DNA of 64,000 bases. It comes from Pseudomonadales bacterium. Its GTDB lineage: Bacteria; Pseudomonadota; Gammaproteobacteria; Pseudomonadales; Pseudohongiellaceae. Both the position numbers and the translations under genes were made by a program. The notes under the pieces were generated by a model, which saw only the letters and a list, made by a program, of their open reading frames with translations, made no database searches and had not been told where the DNA came from. The stretch covers positions 62,001-126,000 of the forward strand of contig JACKOJ010000002.1 of assembly GCA_024234325.1 (NCBI GenBank), in the 5' to 3' direction. This document shows, in pieces, positions 10,127 through 18,762 of the stretch (position 1 is the stretch's first letter; each line of letters starts with the position of its first letter).

Positions 10127-12025
10127 ATGCGTCATCCGTCCATCGCTCTCCTGTGCAGTGCGCTACTGCTGGCAACGCCCATGGCGCTTTCCGCCGCCAG
10201 TGACGACTGGCCGTCCTACGGCGCCGACGATGCCTCCAGCAAATACGCTGACTTCTCCCAGATTGACGCCAGCAACGTCAAGGCATTGACCCTGGCCTGG
10301 GGCTGGAACTCGCCCGACAATCTCACCGTTGCCGAGAATCATGAGCAGCAGAACTACCGTGCCACCCCCGGCAACTACAAAGTGACTCCCATCGCCGTGG
10401 ACGGCGTCCTTTATGTCAGCACTTCACTGGGCAAGGTCGCGGCCATCGACGGACTGAGTGGAGAAACGCTGTGGGTATTCGACAGCCAATCCTGGGAGCA
10501 GGGCAGACCGGCCAATCTGGGTTACAACCATCGTGGCGTCTCCTACTGGCGCTCCGGCGACGAGGCCCGCATCCTCATGCCCGCAAACGATGCCATGCTG
10601 TGGTCCCTGGACGCACGTACGGGCCTGCCGGACCCTGCCTTTGGCGAGCAGGGCAAAGTAGATCTGACCCAGGGCCTGGGACGGGAAGTGGATCGCCGCG
10701 TGTACACCCAGATTTCAGCGCCCATGGTCGTGGGCGATATCGTGGTGGTCGGCTCCTCGATCAATGACGTGCCGCGCTTCAAGGAGGCTCCCCCGGGCCA
10801 TGTCCGCGGCTTCGACATTCGCACCGGGCGCCAGGTCTGGATGTTCCACACCATTCCCCAGAGCGGCGAGTTCGGCAACGAGACCTGGGAAGACGGGGCC
10901 TGGGAGTATTCCGGCAACACCAATGTCTGGAGCCTGATGAGTGCAGATCCGGAACTGGGCTATGTCTATCTGCCTGTGGGCACACCGACCAACGACTGGT
11001 ACGGCGGTCATCGCAAGGGCGACAACCTGTTCGCCGAGAGCCTGGTCTGTCTCGATGCCAAAACGGGCGAGCGGGTCTGGCACTTCCAGTTTGTGCACCA
11101 TGGTGTCTGGGACTACGACCTTCCAGCCGCACCGAATCTGGTGGACATTTCCGTCGATGGTCGGCGCATCAAGGCCGTAGCGCAGATTACCAAACAGGGG
11201 TTTGTCTTCGTGTTTGACCGGGTCACGGGAGAGCCCGTATGGCCCATTGAGGAACGCCCCGTTCCCGCCAGCAGTGTATCCGGGGAAGTCTTGTCTCCCA
11301 CGCAGCCGTTTCCGACCCGACCGGCTCCCTTCGAGTCCCAGGGCATTACCAGCGAGACCCTGATTGATTTCACCCCGGAGCTGCGGGCACAGGCCCTGGC
11401 CGAACTCGAACACCTCGACTATGGCCCCCTGTACACACCGCCATCACTGCGCGGCACCGTCAATCTGCCCGGCTGGTTCGGGGGTGGTGGCTGGCAGGGC
11501 GGGGCAGTGGACCCGCACACCGGCATCCTCTATCTGCCCTCGGCAAGCAGCCCGATGGTGGTGCAACTGCAGACACCAGAGGCTGATGCCTCCAACTTTG
11601 ACTATATGCGAGGGGGCATCACCGCCGCCCCGACCCCGGGCGGACTGCCCCTGGTCAAACCTCCCTACGGGCGCATTACCGCCATTGATCTGAACACCGG
11701 CGAACATCTGTGGCAGGTGCCGCATGGCGAGGGTATCCGGCAGCGCATTATCGACCAGGGCATACTCGACCCTGGCCCGGTCGGTTCGCCTTCGCGCACG
11801 GGGCCCTTGTTGACCCGCACACTTCTGTTTGTGGCCCAGGATGACAACAGCCGCTACGTGCTGCGCGCCTTTGACAAACAGAGTGGCGCCGTCGTCCATG
11901 AGATCGATCTGCCCCTGCCGACTGGAGGCGCTCCGATGAGTTATCGCGCGGGAGGCCGCCAGTTCATTGCGATCGCGGTGGGCGCGGGGACCGATTCCCG
12001 GGTGCTCGCCTACGCCTTGCCCTGA
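10127..12025 (+). CDS. Periplasmic PQQ-dependent dehydrogenase (glucose/alcohol type)
   Basis: A 632-residue secreted quinoprotein. Residues 1-24 are a Sec signal peptide ending near 'LSAAS'. The mature part begins with 'WPSYGADDASSKY', typical of the start of the eight-bladed PQQ propeller, with repeated blade motifs such as 'GETLWVF', 'GRQVWMF' and 'GERVWHF'. The blade containing 'HHGVWDYDLPAAPNLV' is typical of the membrane glucose dehydrogenase/quinate dehydrogenase branch. No N-terminal membrane helices and no CxxCH haem motif are present, so it is a soluble periplasmic enzyme that must pass electrons to another carrier. The substrate (sugar, polyol or alcohol) cannot be told. No PQQ biosynthesis genes are in the window. 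The start has AAGGGTGGA at 10112-10120. Confidence 0.88.
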   Translation: MRHPSIALLCSALLLATPMALSAASDDWPSYGADDASSKYADFSQIDASNVKALTLAWGWNSPDNLTVAENHEQQNYRATPGNYKVTPIAVDGVLYVSTSLGKVAAIDGLSGETLWVFDSQSWEQGRPANLGYNHRGVSYWRSGDEARILMPANDAMLWSLDARTGLPDPAFGEQGKVDLTQGLGREVDRRVYTQISAPMVVGDIVVVGSSINDVPRFKEAPPGHVRGFDIRTGRQVWMFHTIPQSGEFGNETWEDGAWEYSGNTNVWSLMSADPELGYVYLPVGTPTNDWYGGHRKGDNLFAESLVCLDAKTGERVWHFQFVHHGVWDYDLPAAPNLVDISVDGRRIKAVAQITKQGFVFVFDRVTGEPVWPIEERPVPASSVSGEVLSPTQPFPTRPAPFESQGITSETLIDFTPELRAQALAELEHLDYGPLYTPPSLRGTVNLPGWFGGGGWQGGAVDPHTGILYLPSASSPMVVQLQTPEADASNFDYMRGGITAAPTPGGLPLVKPPYGRITAIDLNTGEHLWQVPHGEGIRQRIIDQGILDPGPVGSPSRTGPLLTRTLLFVAQDDNSRYVLRAFDKQSGAVVHEIDLPLPTGGAPMSYRAGGRQFIAIAVGAGTDSRVLAYALP

Positions 12026-12046
12026 GCAATCCACACCGCTTTGCGC

Positions 12047-12075
12047 TTGATAAATCGGGGGAATTTACCCATAAT
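12047..12075 (+). promoter_or_regulatory. Promoter of the 4.5S SRP RNA gene
   Basis: TTGATA (12047-12052) and CATAAT (12070-12075) are 17 bases apart with a GCGCGGC discriminator. The predicted start near 12082 leaves about 34 bases of 5' leader before the mature RNA, in line with the processed 5' leader known for E. coli ffs. Confidence 0.75.
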
Positions 12076-12115
12076 GCGCGGCTGTGATGGCACTGACAGG
12101 TGTTTCACGTTTGAT

Positions 12116-12227
12116 GGTATCTCCTGCCGGTCCCCTCGCAATGATAGGCTGTGAACCCCGCCAGGCCCGGAAGGGAGCAACGGTAATAGCTGACTCATGT
12201 GCCGTGGTGCGGCTGGCAGGGGGTACC
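12116..12227 (+). ncRNA. ffs: Small (4.5S) signal recognition particle RNA
   Basis: The RNA folds into one long hairpin. The ends GGTATCTCCTGCC and GGCAGGGGGTACC pair, and the apical part carries the conserved symmetric loop and GGAA tetraloop (AGGCCCGGAAGGGAGCA), where Ffh binds. The length, about 112 bases, matches E. coli 4.5S RNA (114). Together with Ffh it forms the particle that targets inner-membrane proteins co-translationally to FtsY. The exact ends are estimated from pairing. It lies just upstream of dnaX, which has no obvious promoter of its own and may partly be expressed by read-through. Confidence 0.95.
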
Positions 12228-12320
12228 TCCAATTCAAGATGATTCGCCAGCCCGCCAGACCTCAGCAAAAACAGAAAAATCCAGGCCCATTGATACGCCT
12301 TCGACAGTGACCGGAACAAG

Positions 12321-14132
12321 ATGACTTACCAGGTATTGGCGAGAAAATGGCGTCCCAAGACATTCAGTGACATGGCCGGTCAGGAGCATGTGCTTCAGAC
12401 CCTGATTCACGCCCTGAACCACCAACGCCTCCACCACGCCTATCTGTTCACCGGCACCCGTGGCGTGGGCAAGACCACCATCGCGCGTATCTTCGCCAAA
12501 TGCCTCAACTGCGAGCAGGGCGTCAGCGCAACTCCCTGCGGCAAATGCACCGCCTGTACCCAGATTGCCGAAGGCCGCTTCATCGACCTTATTGAAGTGG
12601 ATGCAGCCTCCAAGACCAAGGTAGAAGATACCCGGGAACTGCTGGAAAACGTGCAGTACGCGCCGTCGGTAGGCCGTTACAAGGTCTATCTCATCGACGA
12701 AGTGCACATGCTCTCCAACCACAGCTTCAACGCGCTGCTGAAGACACTGGAAGAGCCGCCGCCCCACGTGATTTTCCTGCTGGCGACGACCGATCCGCAC
12801 AAACTGCCCGTGACTATTCTGTCGCGCTGCCTGCAGTTCAGCCTGAAGAACCTCAGTCCGCAGATGATCGCCGAATATCTGAAATCGGTGCTGGTGGCGG
12901 AACAGATTCCGTTCGAGGAAGCAGCCCTGTGGAGCATTGCCAGAGCGGCCCAGGGCAGCATGCGGGATGCCTTGACCCTGCTGGACCAGAGCATTTCCTT
13001 CTGCGCAGGCAATGTGACAGAGGCCGAAGTGAACAGCCTCCTGGGCACTCCCGATCAGGCCCTTGTCATGGGCATAGTGCAGGCGCTCAACGCTGACAAC
13101 GCCAGCGAGCTGCTGGAGATTGCCAACACCATTTCCTCACGCGCCTTCGACTACTTCATGCTGCTGGACAGTCTGCTGGCCCTGTTGCACCGCATTGCCA
13201 TTGCGCAACTGGTGCCAGGTGGAATCGATAACAGCCAGGGCGATCGCGAGCAGATTCTGAAGCTGGCCGCAGAACTCACCGCCGAGCAGGTGCAACTGTA
13301 TTACCAGATCGCCCTGAATGGCCGCCAGGACATGAGCCTGGCCTTTGATGCTCGCATTGCCTTCGAGATGCTGCTGCTGCGGCTGCTGGTGTTCTCTCCC
13401 CAGGCACCGGACCTCGCTGCTGCACCGGTCCTCTCCGCTGACGCAGAGCAAAAAAAAAAGCCTGAGCTAATCCAGCAAGAGGCGAAGCCCGAACATCCCT
13501 CCAAGGCACCAGCGCCTGCCACACCACGACAGGATGCCGCTGCGCCGTCGTTTCCGCAGGCTACCCCTGCTGCAGCGTTCGTACCGGAACTGGAAACGCC
13601 CGCCGTCGACAGCAGCGCTGAAATTGCGGCAGGCGCCTCCACTGCTGAGCCCGCAAAGGCTTCGGACACGACACCGCCCACCCCCATACCACCTGCCTCG
13701 GGACAGACAGTACCTCATGCGTCCCTGAACGCTGACGACACCGGGGAGTTCTGGATCAGCCTGGTGGAAACACTTGGTGTGACCGGTATCACGGGAAACC
13801 TGCTGGCGAATTGCGTGCTGTTGTCGATGGATGAAAACTCGATGACACTGGCACTGGACGAAACTCAAAGCGCCTTGTTCAACGAGGAGCATGGACGCCG
13901 CATCGGCGATCTGTTGCGCGAACACTTTCAGCGTCCGCTCGATATCAGCATCGAGATTGCCGGTATCGATGCGGAATCTCCCGCCCGCTATCAACAGCGT
14001 AAACGGGAAGAAGCCCTGCTGCAGGCGCAACAGGCATTCGAGAACGACGAGCACGTGCAGGCACTGGTGACAAACTTTTCAGCCCGCATTATGCCCGACA
14101 GCGTAAAGATCATAGACGAGGTCAAGACATGA
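12321..14132 (+). CDS. dnaX: DNA polymerase III subunits gamma/tau
   Basis: The clamp-loader ATPase of the replicative polymerase. The 603-residue full-length product is tau. Domain I has Walker A 'GTRGVGKTT' (about residue 45), four zinc-binding cysteines (CLNCEQG...CGKCTAC) and Walker B/sensor parts 'LIDEVHML' and 'LATTDPHKLP'. Domain III, the oligomerisation region, ends near residue 365. A Pro/Ala-rich linker (about 370-465) follows, then the C-terminal region that in tau binds DnaB and the alpha subunit. A run of ten A bases at codons 377-380 is a likely frameshift or slippage site that would yield a gamma-type short form. ybaB overlaps its stop by four bases, and recR follows, the classic dnaX-ybaB-recR operon. 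Confidence 0.97.
   Translation: MTYQVLARKWRPKTFSDMAGQEHVLQTLIHALNHQRLHHAYLFTGTRGVGKTTIARIFAKCLNCEQGVSATPCGKCTACTQIAEGRFIDLIEVDAASKTKVEDTRELLENVQYAPSVGRYKVYLIDEVHMLSNHSFNALLKTLEEPPPHVIFLLATTDPHKLPVTILSRCLQFSLKNLSPQMIAEYLKSVLVAEQIPFEEAALWSIARAAQGSMRDALTLLDQSISFCAGNVTEAEVNSLLGTPDQALVMGIVQALNADNASELLEIANTISSRAFDYFMLLDSLLALLHRIAIAQLVPGGIDNSQGDREQILKLAAELTAEQVQLYYQIALNGRQDMSLAFDARIAFEMLLLRLLVFSPQAPDLAAAPVLSADAEQKKKPELIQQEAKPEHPSKAPAPATPRQDAAAPSFPQATPAAAFVPELETPAVDSSAEIAAGASTAEPAKASDTTPPTPIPPASGQTVPHASLNADDTGEFWISLVETLGVTGITGNLLANCVLLSMDENSMTLALDETQSALFNEEHGRRIGDLLREHFQRPLDISIEIAGIDAESPARYQQRKREEALLQAQQAFENDEHVQALVTNFSARIMPDSVKIIDEVKT
13449..13465 (+). other. Predicted dnaX frameshift/slippage site giving the gamma form
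   Basis: Ten consecutive A (13450-13459) precede G in the frame CAA AAA AAA AAG. Slipping back one base gives AAA GCC TGA, a stop at 13463-13465 and a product of about 381 residues ending after domain III. Slipping forward one base gives AGC CTG AGC TAA, a stop at 13468-13470. E. coli dnaX uses A AAA AAG for -1 frameshifting to make gamma, and Thermus uses transcriptional slippage on a longer A run. No clear downstream pseudoknot or upstream Shine-Dalgarno-like stimulator was seen, so slippage by RNA polymerase is equally likely. Confidence 0.7.
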
Positions 14133-14449
14133 CGGATTTCAATGAACTGATGAAGCAGGCGCGCCAGATGCAGGAGCAGCTTCAGCGTGCACAGCAGGAA
14201 GCCGCTAACACCGTACTGGTGGGGGAATCCGGTGCAGGCCTCGTCAGGGTGCACATGAACGGTCGGCACGATGTGCAGAAGGTTGAGCTGGACTCCGGGC
14301 TGCTGACGGAAGACAAGGATGTGATCGAGGATCTGATTGCCGCAGCCATCAACGACGTTGTGAAGAAGCTGGAAGAGAAGAACCGGGACAATCTGTCAGG
14401 CATGGCTTCCGGTTTCAAGTTGCCGGAAGGTTTCAAGTTTCCGTTCTGA
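14129..14449 (+). CDS. ybaB: YbaB/EbfC family nucleoid-associated protein
   Basis: A 106-residue DNA-binding protein, close to the 109 of E. coli YbaB. Start: N-terminal helix 'MKQARQMQEQLQRAQQE'. The middle beta-strands include 'VRVHMNGRHDVQKVELD', and the C-terminal helix includes 'AAINDVVKKLEEKN'. The tail 'SGFKLPEGFKFPF' is family-typical. It forms a dimer of tweezer-like shape that binds DNA broadly. The ATG overlaps the dnaX stop (ATGA), so translation is probably coupled, and recR starts 11 bases after its end. Confidence 0.96.
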   Translation: MTDFNELMKQARQMQEQLQRAQQEAANTVLVGESGAGLVRVHMNGRHDVQKVELDSGLLTEDKDVIEDLIAAAINDVVKKLEEKNRDNLSGMASGFKLPEGFKFPF

Positions 14450-14460
14450 GAATACACGCT

Positions 14461-15060
14461 ATGTTTGCCAGTCCTCTGATTGAAAAGCTTGTGGAATCCC
14501 TGCGTTGCTTGCCGGGGGTCGGCCCCAAATCCGCGCAGCGCATGGCGCTTTATTTACTGGAGCGCAATCGCGATGGCGGGCAGCACATGGCCGAGGTGTT
14601 GCTGGAAGCACTGCAGAAGGTCGGTCACTGCCGGCAGTGCCGCACGCTGACGGAAGATGAACTGTGCCGCATCTGCACCAATCCCTCGCGCCAGAGTCAT
14701 CTGCTGTGTATCGTGGAATCTCCAGCCGATGTGCATGCAATCGAACAGACAGGCAGTTACAGAGGGCTGTATTTTGTATTAATGGGCCACTTGTCCCCCA
14801 TTGATGGAATAGGCCCTGAGGATATCGGTATTCCTGAGCTGCTCGACTACCTCAAGCAACACAAGGTGGAAGAGGTGATTCTTGCCAGTAACCCGACAGT
14901 GGAAGGCGAGGCCACCGCTTATTACATTGCCGAGCAACTAAAAGAATTTGATCTCAGCGTCTCCCGCATTGCCCACGGCGTGCCCGTGGGGGGAGAGCTG
15001 GAATTTGTAGACGGTGGTACCCTGAGCCATGCCTTCAATGGCAGATTGAAAGTACGTTAA
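14461..15060 (+). CDS. recR: Recombination mediator RecR
   Basis: A 199-residue protein that with RecO (and RecF) loads RecA on SSB-coated single-stranded DNA during gap repair. The N-terminal helix-hairpin-helix shows 'LPGVGPKSAQRMA' (about residues 15-27). A zinc finger follows with 'CRQC' and 'CRIC' (about 57-72). The Toprim domain begins 'LLCIVESPADVHAIE' and contains 'ASNPTVEGEATAYYIAE'. The C-terminus 'GGELEFVDGGTLSHAF' is typical. A 14-base tandem duplication spans its stop codon. Confidence 0.97.
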   Translation: MFASPLIEKLVESLRCLPGVGPKSAQRMALYLLERNRDGGQHMAEVLLEALQKVGHCRQCRTLTEDELCRICTNPSRQSHLLCIVESPADVHAIEQTGSYRGLYFVLMGHLSPIDGIGPEDIGIPELLDYLKQHKVEEVILASNPTVEGEATAYYIAEQLKEFDLSVSRIAHGVPVGGELEFVDGGTLSHAFNGRLKVR

Positions 15061-15074
15061 TGAAAGTACGTTAA
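15047..15074 (+). repeat. 14-base perfect tandem duplication at the recR stop codon
   Basis: TGAAAGTACGTTAA occurs at 15047-15060 and again at 15061-15074. The first copy includes the last codons and TAA stop of recR, and the second lies in the recR-rnd spacer two bases before the rnd start. It looks like a recent replication-slippage duplication. It leaves the RecR protein unchanged. Confidence 0.9.
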
Positions 15075-15076
15075 TC

Positions 15077-16234
15077 ATGATGAATGAAACAGTGGCCGTG
15101 CAGGCCCCGGTCGTGGTGACCGACAATGCAACCCTGCAAACACTGTGCGCACAGTGGCAGAAGTGCGCGCTGATTGCACTCGATACCGAATTCGTCCGCG
15201 TGGACACTTTCTTTCCACGCCTTGGACTGATACAGGTCGGTGACGGCGAGCACAATTATCTGCTGGATCCATTGCGCCTGACGGAGTGGGGCTGCTTTGT
15301 CGAACTGCTGGGCAACCCGGCCGTGACCAAGGTATTGCATTCCTGTTCCGAAGACCTTGTGGTGTTCAAGGAGTGCCTTTCCCAGTTGCCAACGCCGCTC
15401 TTTGACACACAGCGTGCGGCAGCATTTCTCGGTTACGGATACAGCATCAGCTACCAGAATCTGGTCAAGGAAATGACCGGCACGGAAATCAGCAAGGACC
15501 AGACCCGGTCCGACTGGTTGCAGCGTCCGCTGTCTGCGGAGCAACTGGACTACGCCGCTCTGGATGTTGCCTATCTGCCCGCCATCGCCCGTCACCTCCA
15601 GGAAGCGCTGAAGACGGCAGGTCGCGCCGAGTGGGCCACAGATGAATTCGAGCAGATGCTGGCCGCAGCGGCACCTGACGCCAGCGAGCAGGCCTGGCAG
15701 GACTACTATCAGAGTGTGGGAGGTGCCTGGCGTCTGAACGAGACACAGCTTGCCGCATTGCAACGCCTTTGCGTCTGGCGCGAAAAAGAAGCCCGTGCCC
15801 GCAACAAGCCTCGCAACTGGGTTGCCCGTGACTCGGAGTTGCTGGCCATCGCCACTGCCATGCCGAGCAGTCTTGGCGCGCTGATGTCAGTCAACGACCT
15901 GCCCAAGCCGTTGATATCCCGTGACGGAACCCGGATTCTGCAACTGCTGTCGGCACAACATAGCGGCCCGGCACCGCAACCGGAAATGCTGGAGCAACCC
16001 TTGAACAGCACAATGCGCCAGGCGCTGAAGAGTTCCCAGCACATCGTTCGCGAAATGGCCGAGACCCTGGACATCGCACCGGAACTGCTGGCACGCAAGA
16101 AGCAGTTAATGCCCTTGCTGCTTCTGGCAAAAGACACCCCGGAGTTTGCCTGGCCCGCCGGGCTTTCGGGGTGGCGGCAGGCACTGCTGGAGCAGCCGCT
16201 GCGCGATGCCTTGCGCAAGGTGCTCGCATCATGA
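15077..16234 (+). CDS. rnd: Ribonuclease D
   Basis: A 385-residue 3'-to-5' exoribonuclease that trims tRNA precursors and other structured RNAs. The DEDDy catalytic residues appear in order: Asp and Glu in 'ALDTEFVRVD' (about residue 34), Asp in 'HSCSEDLVVF' (about 91), and Tyr and Asp in 'LDYAALDVAYL' (about 155). One or two HRDC domains occupy the C-terminal half. Two adjacent ATG codons (15077 and 15080) could serve as the start, and neither has a strong Shine-Dalgarno sequence. The stop overlaps the ycgN start (ATGA). Confidence 0.95.
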   Translation: MMNETVAVQAPVVVTDNATLQTLCAQWQKCALIALDTEFVRVDTFFPRLGLIQVGDGEHNYLLDPLRLTEWGCFVELLGNPAVTKVLHSCSEDLVVFKECLSQLPTPLFDTQRAAAFLGYGYSISYQNLVKEMTGTEISKDQTRSDWLQRPLSAEQLDYAALDVAYLPAIARHLQEALKTAGRAEWATDEFEQMLAAAAPDASEQAWQDYYQSVGGAWRLNETQLAALQRLCVWREKEARARNKPRNWVARDSELLAIATAMPSSLGALMSVNDLPKPLISRDGTRILQLLSAQHSGPAPQPEMLEQPLNSTMRQALKSSQHIVREMAETLDIAPELLARKKQLMPLLLLAKDTPEFAWPAGLSGWRQALLEQPLRDALRKVLAS

Positions 16235-16701
16235 GTTCAAATGCCGGAACAGGGGAAGAACTGCCATTCTGGGAGCTCCCGCTTGCGGAGCTGAGCCGGG
16301 AGCAATGGGAAGCTCTCTGCGACGGCTGCGGTCGTTGCTGTCTGAAGAAACTGATCAATACACAGGACGACAGTGTGCATTACACCCGCGTCGTCTGCCG
16401 CTACCTGGACACAGCGCAGTGCCGCTGCACCCAGTACCGGCAGCGACGCAAACTGGTCCCGGACTGCCTGGTGCTGGACATGGAACTGCTGCCGGAGCTG
16501 CACTGGATTCCCGATACCTGTGCCTATAGACTGCGTTACGAGAACAAGCCCCTGCCGGACTGGCACCCGCTGATCACAGGTTCGCGCGCCGCCATGAATG
16601 CGCAGCAGATTTCCGTGAGCGGCAAGGTTATCTCCGAGGAATACGTGCACGAAGACGGGCTTGAGGAACACATCATTCGCTGGGTGAATGCTGCATGCTA
16701 G
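16231..16701 (+). CDS. ycgN: YcgN/YkgJ family cysteine cluster protein
   Basis: A 156-residue cytoplasmic protein of the UPF0260/YcgN family, function unknown. Conserved features are 'WEALCDGCGRCCLKKL' (about residues 26-41), 'VCRYLDTAQCRCTQY' and 'DCLVLD', and 'IPDTCAYR'. This cysteine pattern suggests a metal or Fe-S site. The ATG at 16231 overlaps the rnd stop, so the two are probably translated together, and the next gene overlaps its stop. The frame is open to 16171 but the extension would lie inside rnd. Confidence 0.92.
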   Translation: MSSNAGTGEELPFWELPLAELSREQWEALCDGCGRCCLKKLINTQDDSVHYTRVVCRYLDTAQCRCTQYRQRRKLVPDCLVLDMELLPELHWIPDTCAYRLRYENKPLPDWHPLITGSRAAMNAQQISVSGKVISEEYVHEDGLEEHIIRWVNAAC

Positions 16702-17051
16702 ATCTCTACGATTACATTGCCGGCTGGGCCATCTACCTGACTGCAGGCACGCTCTGCTACATGATTTTTTACCGTTTCACCGGCGGCATCAAATCCAAAC
16801 CCATCGCGAATACGCTGCGCGCCATTCTGATTGCCCTGATGTTCACGCCCTGGTACGTCGCCCCGGAAGCCGACCTGATGGCTCCAGCGCTCATGGTGAT
16901 GATGCTGGACATTATCACGGTCGGCACATCAGCCTTTGTACGTGCCTTTGTCCCCCTGGTGCTCAGCATCGCAGGCTGTGTGCTGCTTGCGCTTTCCGGG
17001 ACTGCCCTGAAACTGATGCTCAGCCGCCGCTCGAAACCCACTGCTTCCTGA
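16695..17051 (+). CDS. Small hypothetical inner-membrane protein
   Basis: A 118-residue, strongly hydrophobic protein with about four predicted membrane segments (roughly residues 6-28, 38-56, 62-80 and 84-107) and a short basic tail (SRRSKPTAS). No family recognised. It overlaps the ycgN stop by seven bases and lies 17 bases before fadD, so it is placed in the rnd-ycgN-fadD transcription unit. The overlap and the clean hydrophobic pattern argue that it is a real gene. Confidence 0.75.
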   Translation: MLDLYDYIAGWAIYLTAGTLCYMIFYRFTGGIKSKPIANTLRAILIALMFTPWYVAPEADLMAPALMVMMLDIITVGTSAFVRAFVPLVLSIAGCVLLALSGTALKLMLSRRSKPTAS

Positions 17052-17068
17052 CAGGAACCGAGAAGAAC

Positions 17069-18754
17069 ATGAACGCTGCCCAGGCCATTGAACTGACCGG
17101 AGACCTTGATCCCACGCGTTTTTCCCGCCTGTCGGACATGTATGCCTATGCCTTCGCCACCTATCGGGATCTGCCGGCATTTTCCGCCCTCGGCCACACA
17201 CTCAGTTATGGCGAGCTGGAAGCGCTCAGCGACGAGTTCTGCCTGTATCTGCAACAACACGACACGCTGAAACCCGGTGATCGCATCGCCATTCAGTTGC
17301 CCAATATCCTGCAGTTTCCGATTGCGGCAATAGGGGCCCTGAAAGCTGGCCTGGTGCTGGTGAATACCAATCCCCTGTACACCGCGCGGGAAATGCGGCA
17401 TCAGTTCCGCGATGCCGGCGTGAAGGCCGTGGTGATCTTGAGCAATTTTGCAGACAAACTGGAAAGCATTCTCGCAGACACCGATATCGAGACCATCATC
17501 ACCACGGACATCGGTGATGCGCTGCCACCACTCAAACGCTTTGTTGTGAACACGGCGGCGCGCTATCTGAAAAAAATGGTGCCCGATTACTCGCTGCCCC
17601 ATGCCGTGCGTTGGCACCGGATCATTACCGGAAAACAGGTGCAGCGCCCGGTGGCGCTTACGGACTCCGGCACAGACGTCGCCATCATTCTCTACACCGG
17701 CGGTACCACTGGCGTTTCCAAGGGTGCCATGCTGACCCACAGCAATCTGCTGGCAAACATGATGCAGTTGCGTGCGGTCAGCAAGACCGTGATTCACGAC
17801 GGGCGCGACAGCATCATCGGGCCGCTTCCCCTGTATCACACCTATGCCTTCATGATGCACTGTCTGGCTATGATCTATGCCGGCAATCACACGGTACTGG
17901 TGCCCAACCCCCGTGACATCAACAGCGTGATCAAGGAGATGAAGACGACACGCCCCAACGGGTTTCTTGGCATCAATACGCTCTACCTGGCCCTGTGCCG
18001 GCACCCACGGATTCGTGAGGTGGACTTCAGTCAACTGCGTTTCTGCGGCGCAGGAGGCATGGCATTGACCGTGAACGTGGCAAAGGAGTGGACCCAACTT
18101 ACGGGCTGCGAAGTCTTTGAAGGGTATGGCCTGACCGAGTGCTCACCGGTCGTCTCCGTGAATCTGCCCGGCCATGTCAAACTGGGAACCGTAGGCTTTG
18201 CGGTACCTGAGACGGAAGTTCGGGTAGTCGATGACGACGGCAAGACACTCGCCAATGGCGAGAAGGGCGAACTCTGGGTACGCGGCCCCCAGGTCATGAA
18301 GGGCTACTGGCACAACGATGATGCCACTGCAGATTCCATCACCAAGGATGGCTGGTTCAAGACCGGCGATTTCGCACAACTCGATGACGAAGGCTATATC
18401 CGCATCGTTGATCGCAAGAAGGAATTGATCATCGTTTCCGGTTTCAATGTATTCCCCAGCGAGGTGGAGGAAGTGGTCAATGCGCATCCGGACGTATTCG
18501 AGAGTGCGGCCATTGGTCTGCCCTGCGAAAAAACCGGCGAGAAGGTCAAACTCTTCGTCGTACCACGCAACGCCCGCCTGAACGTGGACATGGTCAAACA
18601 GTATTGTCGGGAAAACCTGACGGCCTACAAGGTACCCAAGGAAATCGTGTTTGTGAATGAGCTGCCAAAGTCCAATGTCGGCAAGATTCTGCGACGTGAG
18701 CTGCGCGAGCAGGAGCTGGCCCACCTGAAAACAAACACGGACGCCGGGGTCTGA
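17069..18754 (+). CDS. fadD: Long-chain fatty acid-CoA ligase
   Basis: A 561-residue acyl-CoA synthetase that activates exogenous fatty acids with ATP and CoA at the inner face of the inner membrane, starting beta-oxidation. The AMP-binding P-loop 'YTGGTTGVSKGAMLTH' lies near residue 213. 'YGLTECSP' and the hinge region 'TGDFAQLDDEGYIRIVDRKK' follow, then the FadD segment 'SGFNVFPSEVEEVV'. The catalytic lysine is in 'KSNVGKILRREL' near the end. The length equals that of E. coli FadD. The ATG at 17069 has ACAGGA upstream at 17050-17055; the frame is open far upstream but that part covers the preceding gene. Whether a FadR site controls it cannot be seen. Confidence 0.95.
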   Translation: MNAAQAIELTGDLDPTRFSRLSDMYAYAFATYRDLPAFSALGHTLSYGELEALSDEFCLYLQQHDTLKPGDRIAIQLPNILQFPIAAIGALKAGLVLVNTNPLYTAREMRHQFRDAGVKAVVILSNFADKLESILADTDIETIITTDIGDALPPLKRFVVNTAARYLKKMVPDYSLPHAVRWHRIITGKQVQRPVALTDSGTDVAIILYTGGTTGVSKGAMLTHSNLLANMMQLRAVSKTVIHDGRDSIIGPLPLYHTYAFMMHCLAMIYAGNHTVLVPNPRDINSVIKEMKTTRPNGFLGINTLYLALCRHPRIREVDFSQLRFCGAGGMALTVNVAKEWTQLTGCEVFEGYGLTECSPVVSVNLPGHVKLGTVGFAVPETEVRVVDDDGKTLANGEKGELWVRGPQVMKGYWHNDDATADSITKDGWFKTGDFAQLDDEGYIRIVDRKKELIIVSGFNVFPSEVEEVVNAHPDVFESAAIGLPCEKTGEKVKLFVVPRNARLNVDMVKQYCRENLTAYKVPKEIVFVNELPKSNVGKILRRELREQELAHLKTNTDAGV

Positions 18755-18762
18755 GACCTGCC

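Noticed and set aside
9903..10175. A 90-codon minus-strand ORF ending in 'GGEGGIRTLDRG'
   Set aside because: This ending is the well-known false translation of the tRNA-Ser gene; the ORF overlaps the tRNA at 9853-9942.
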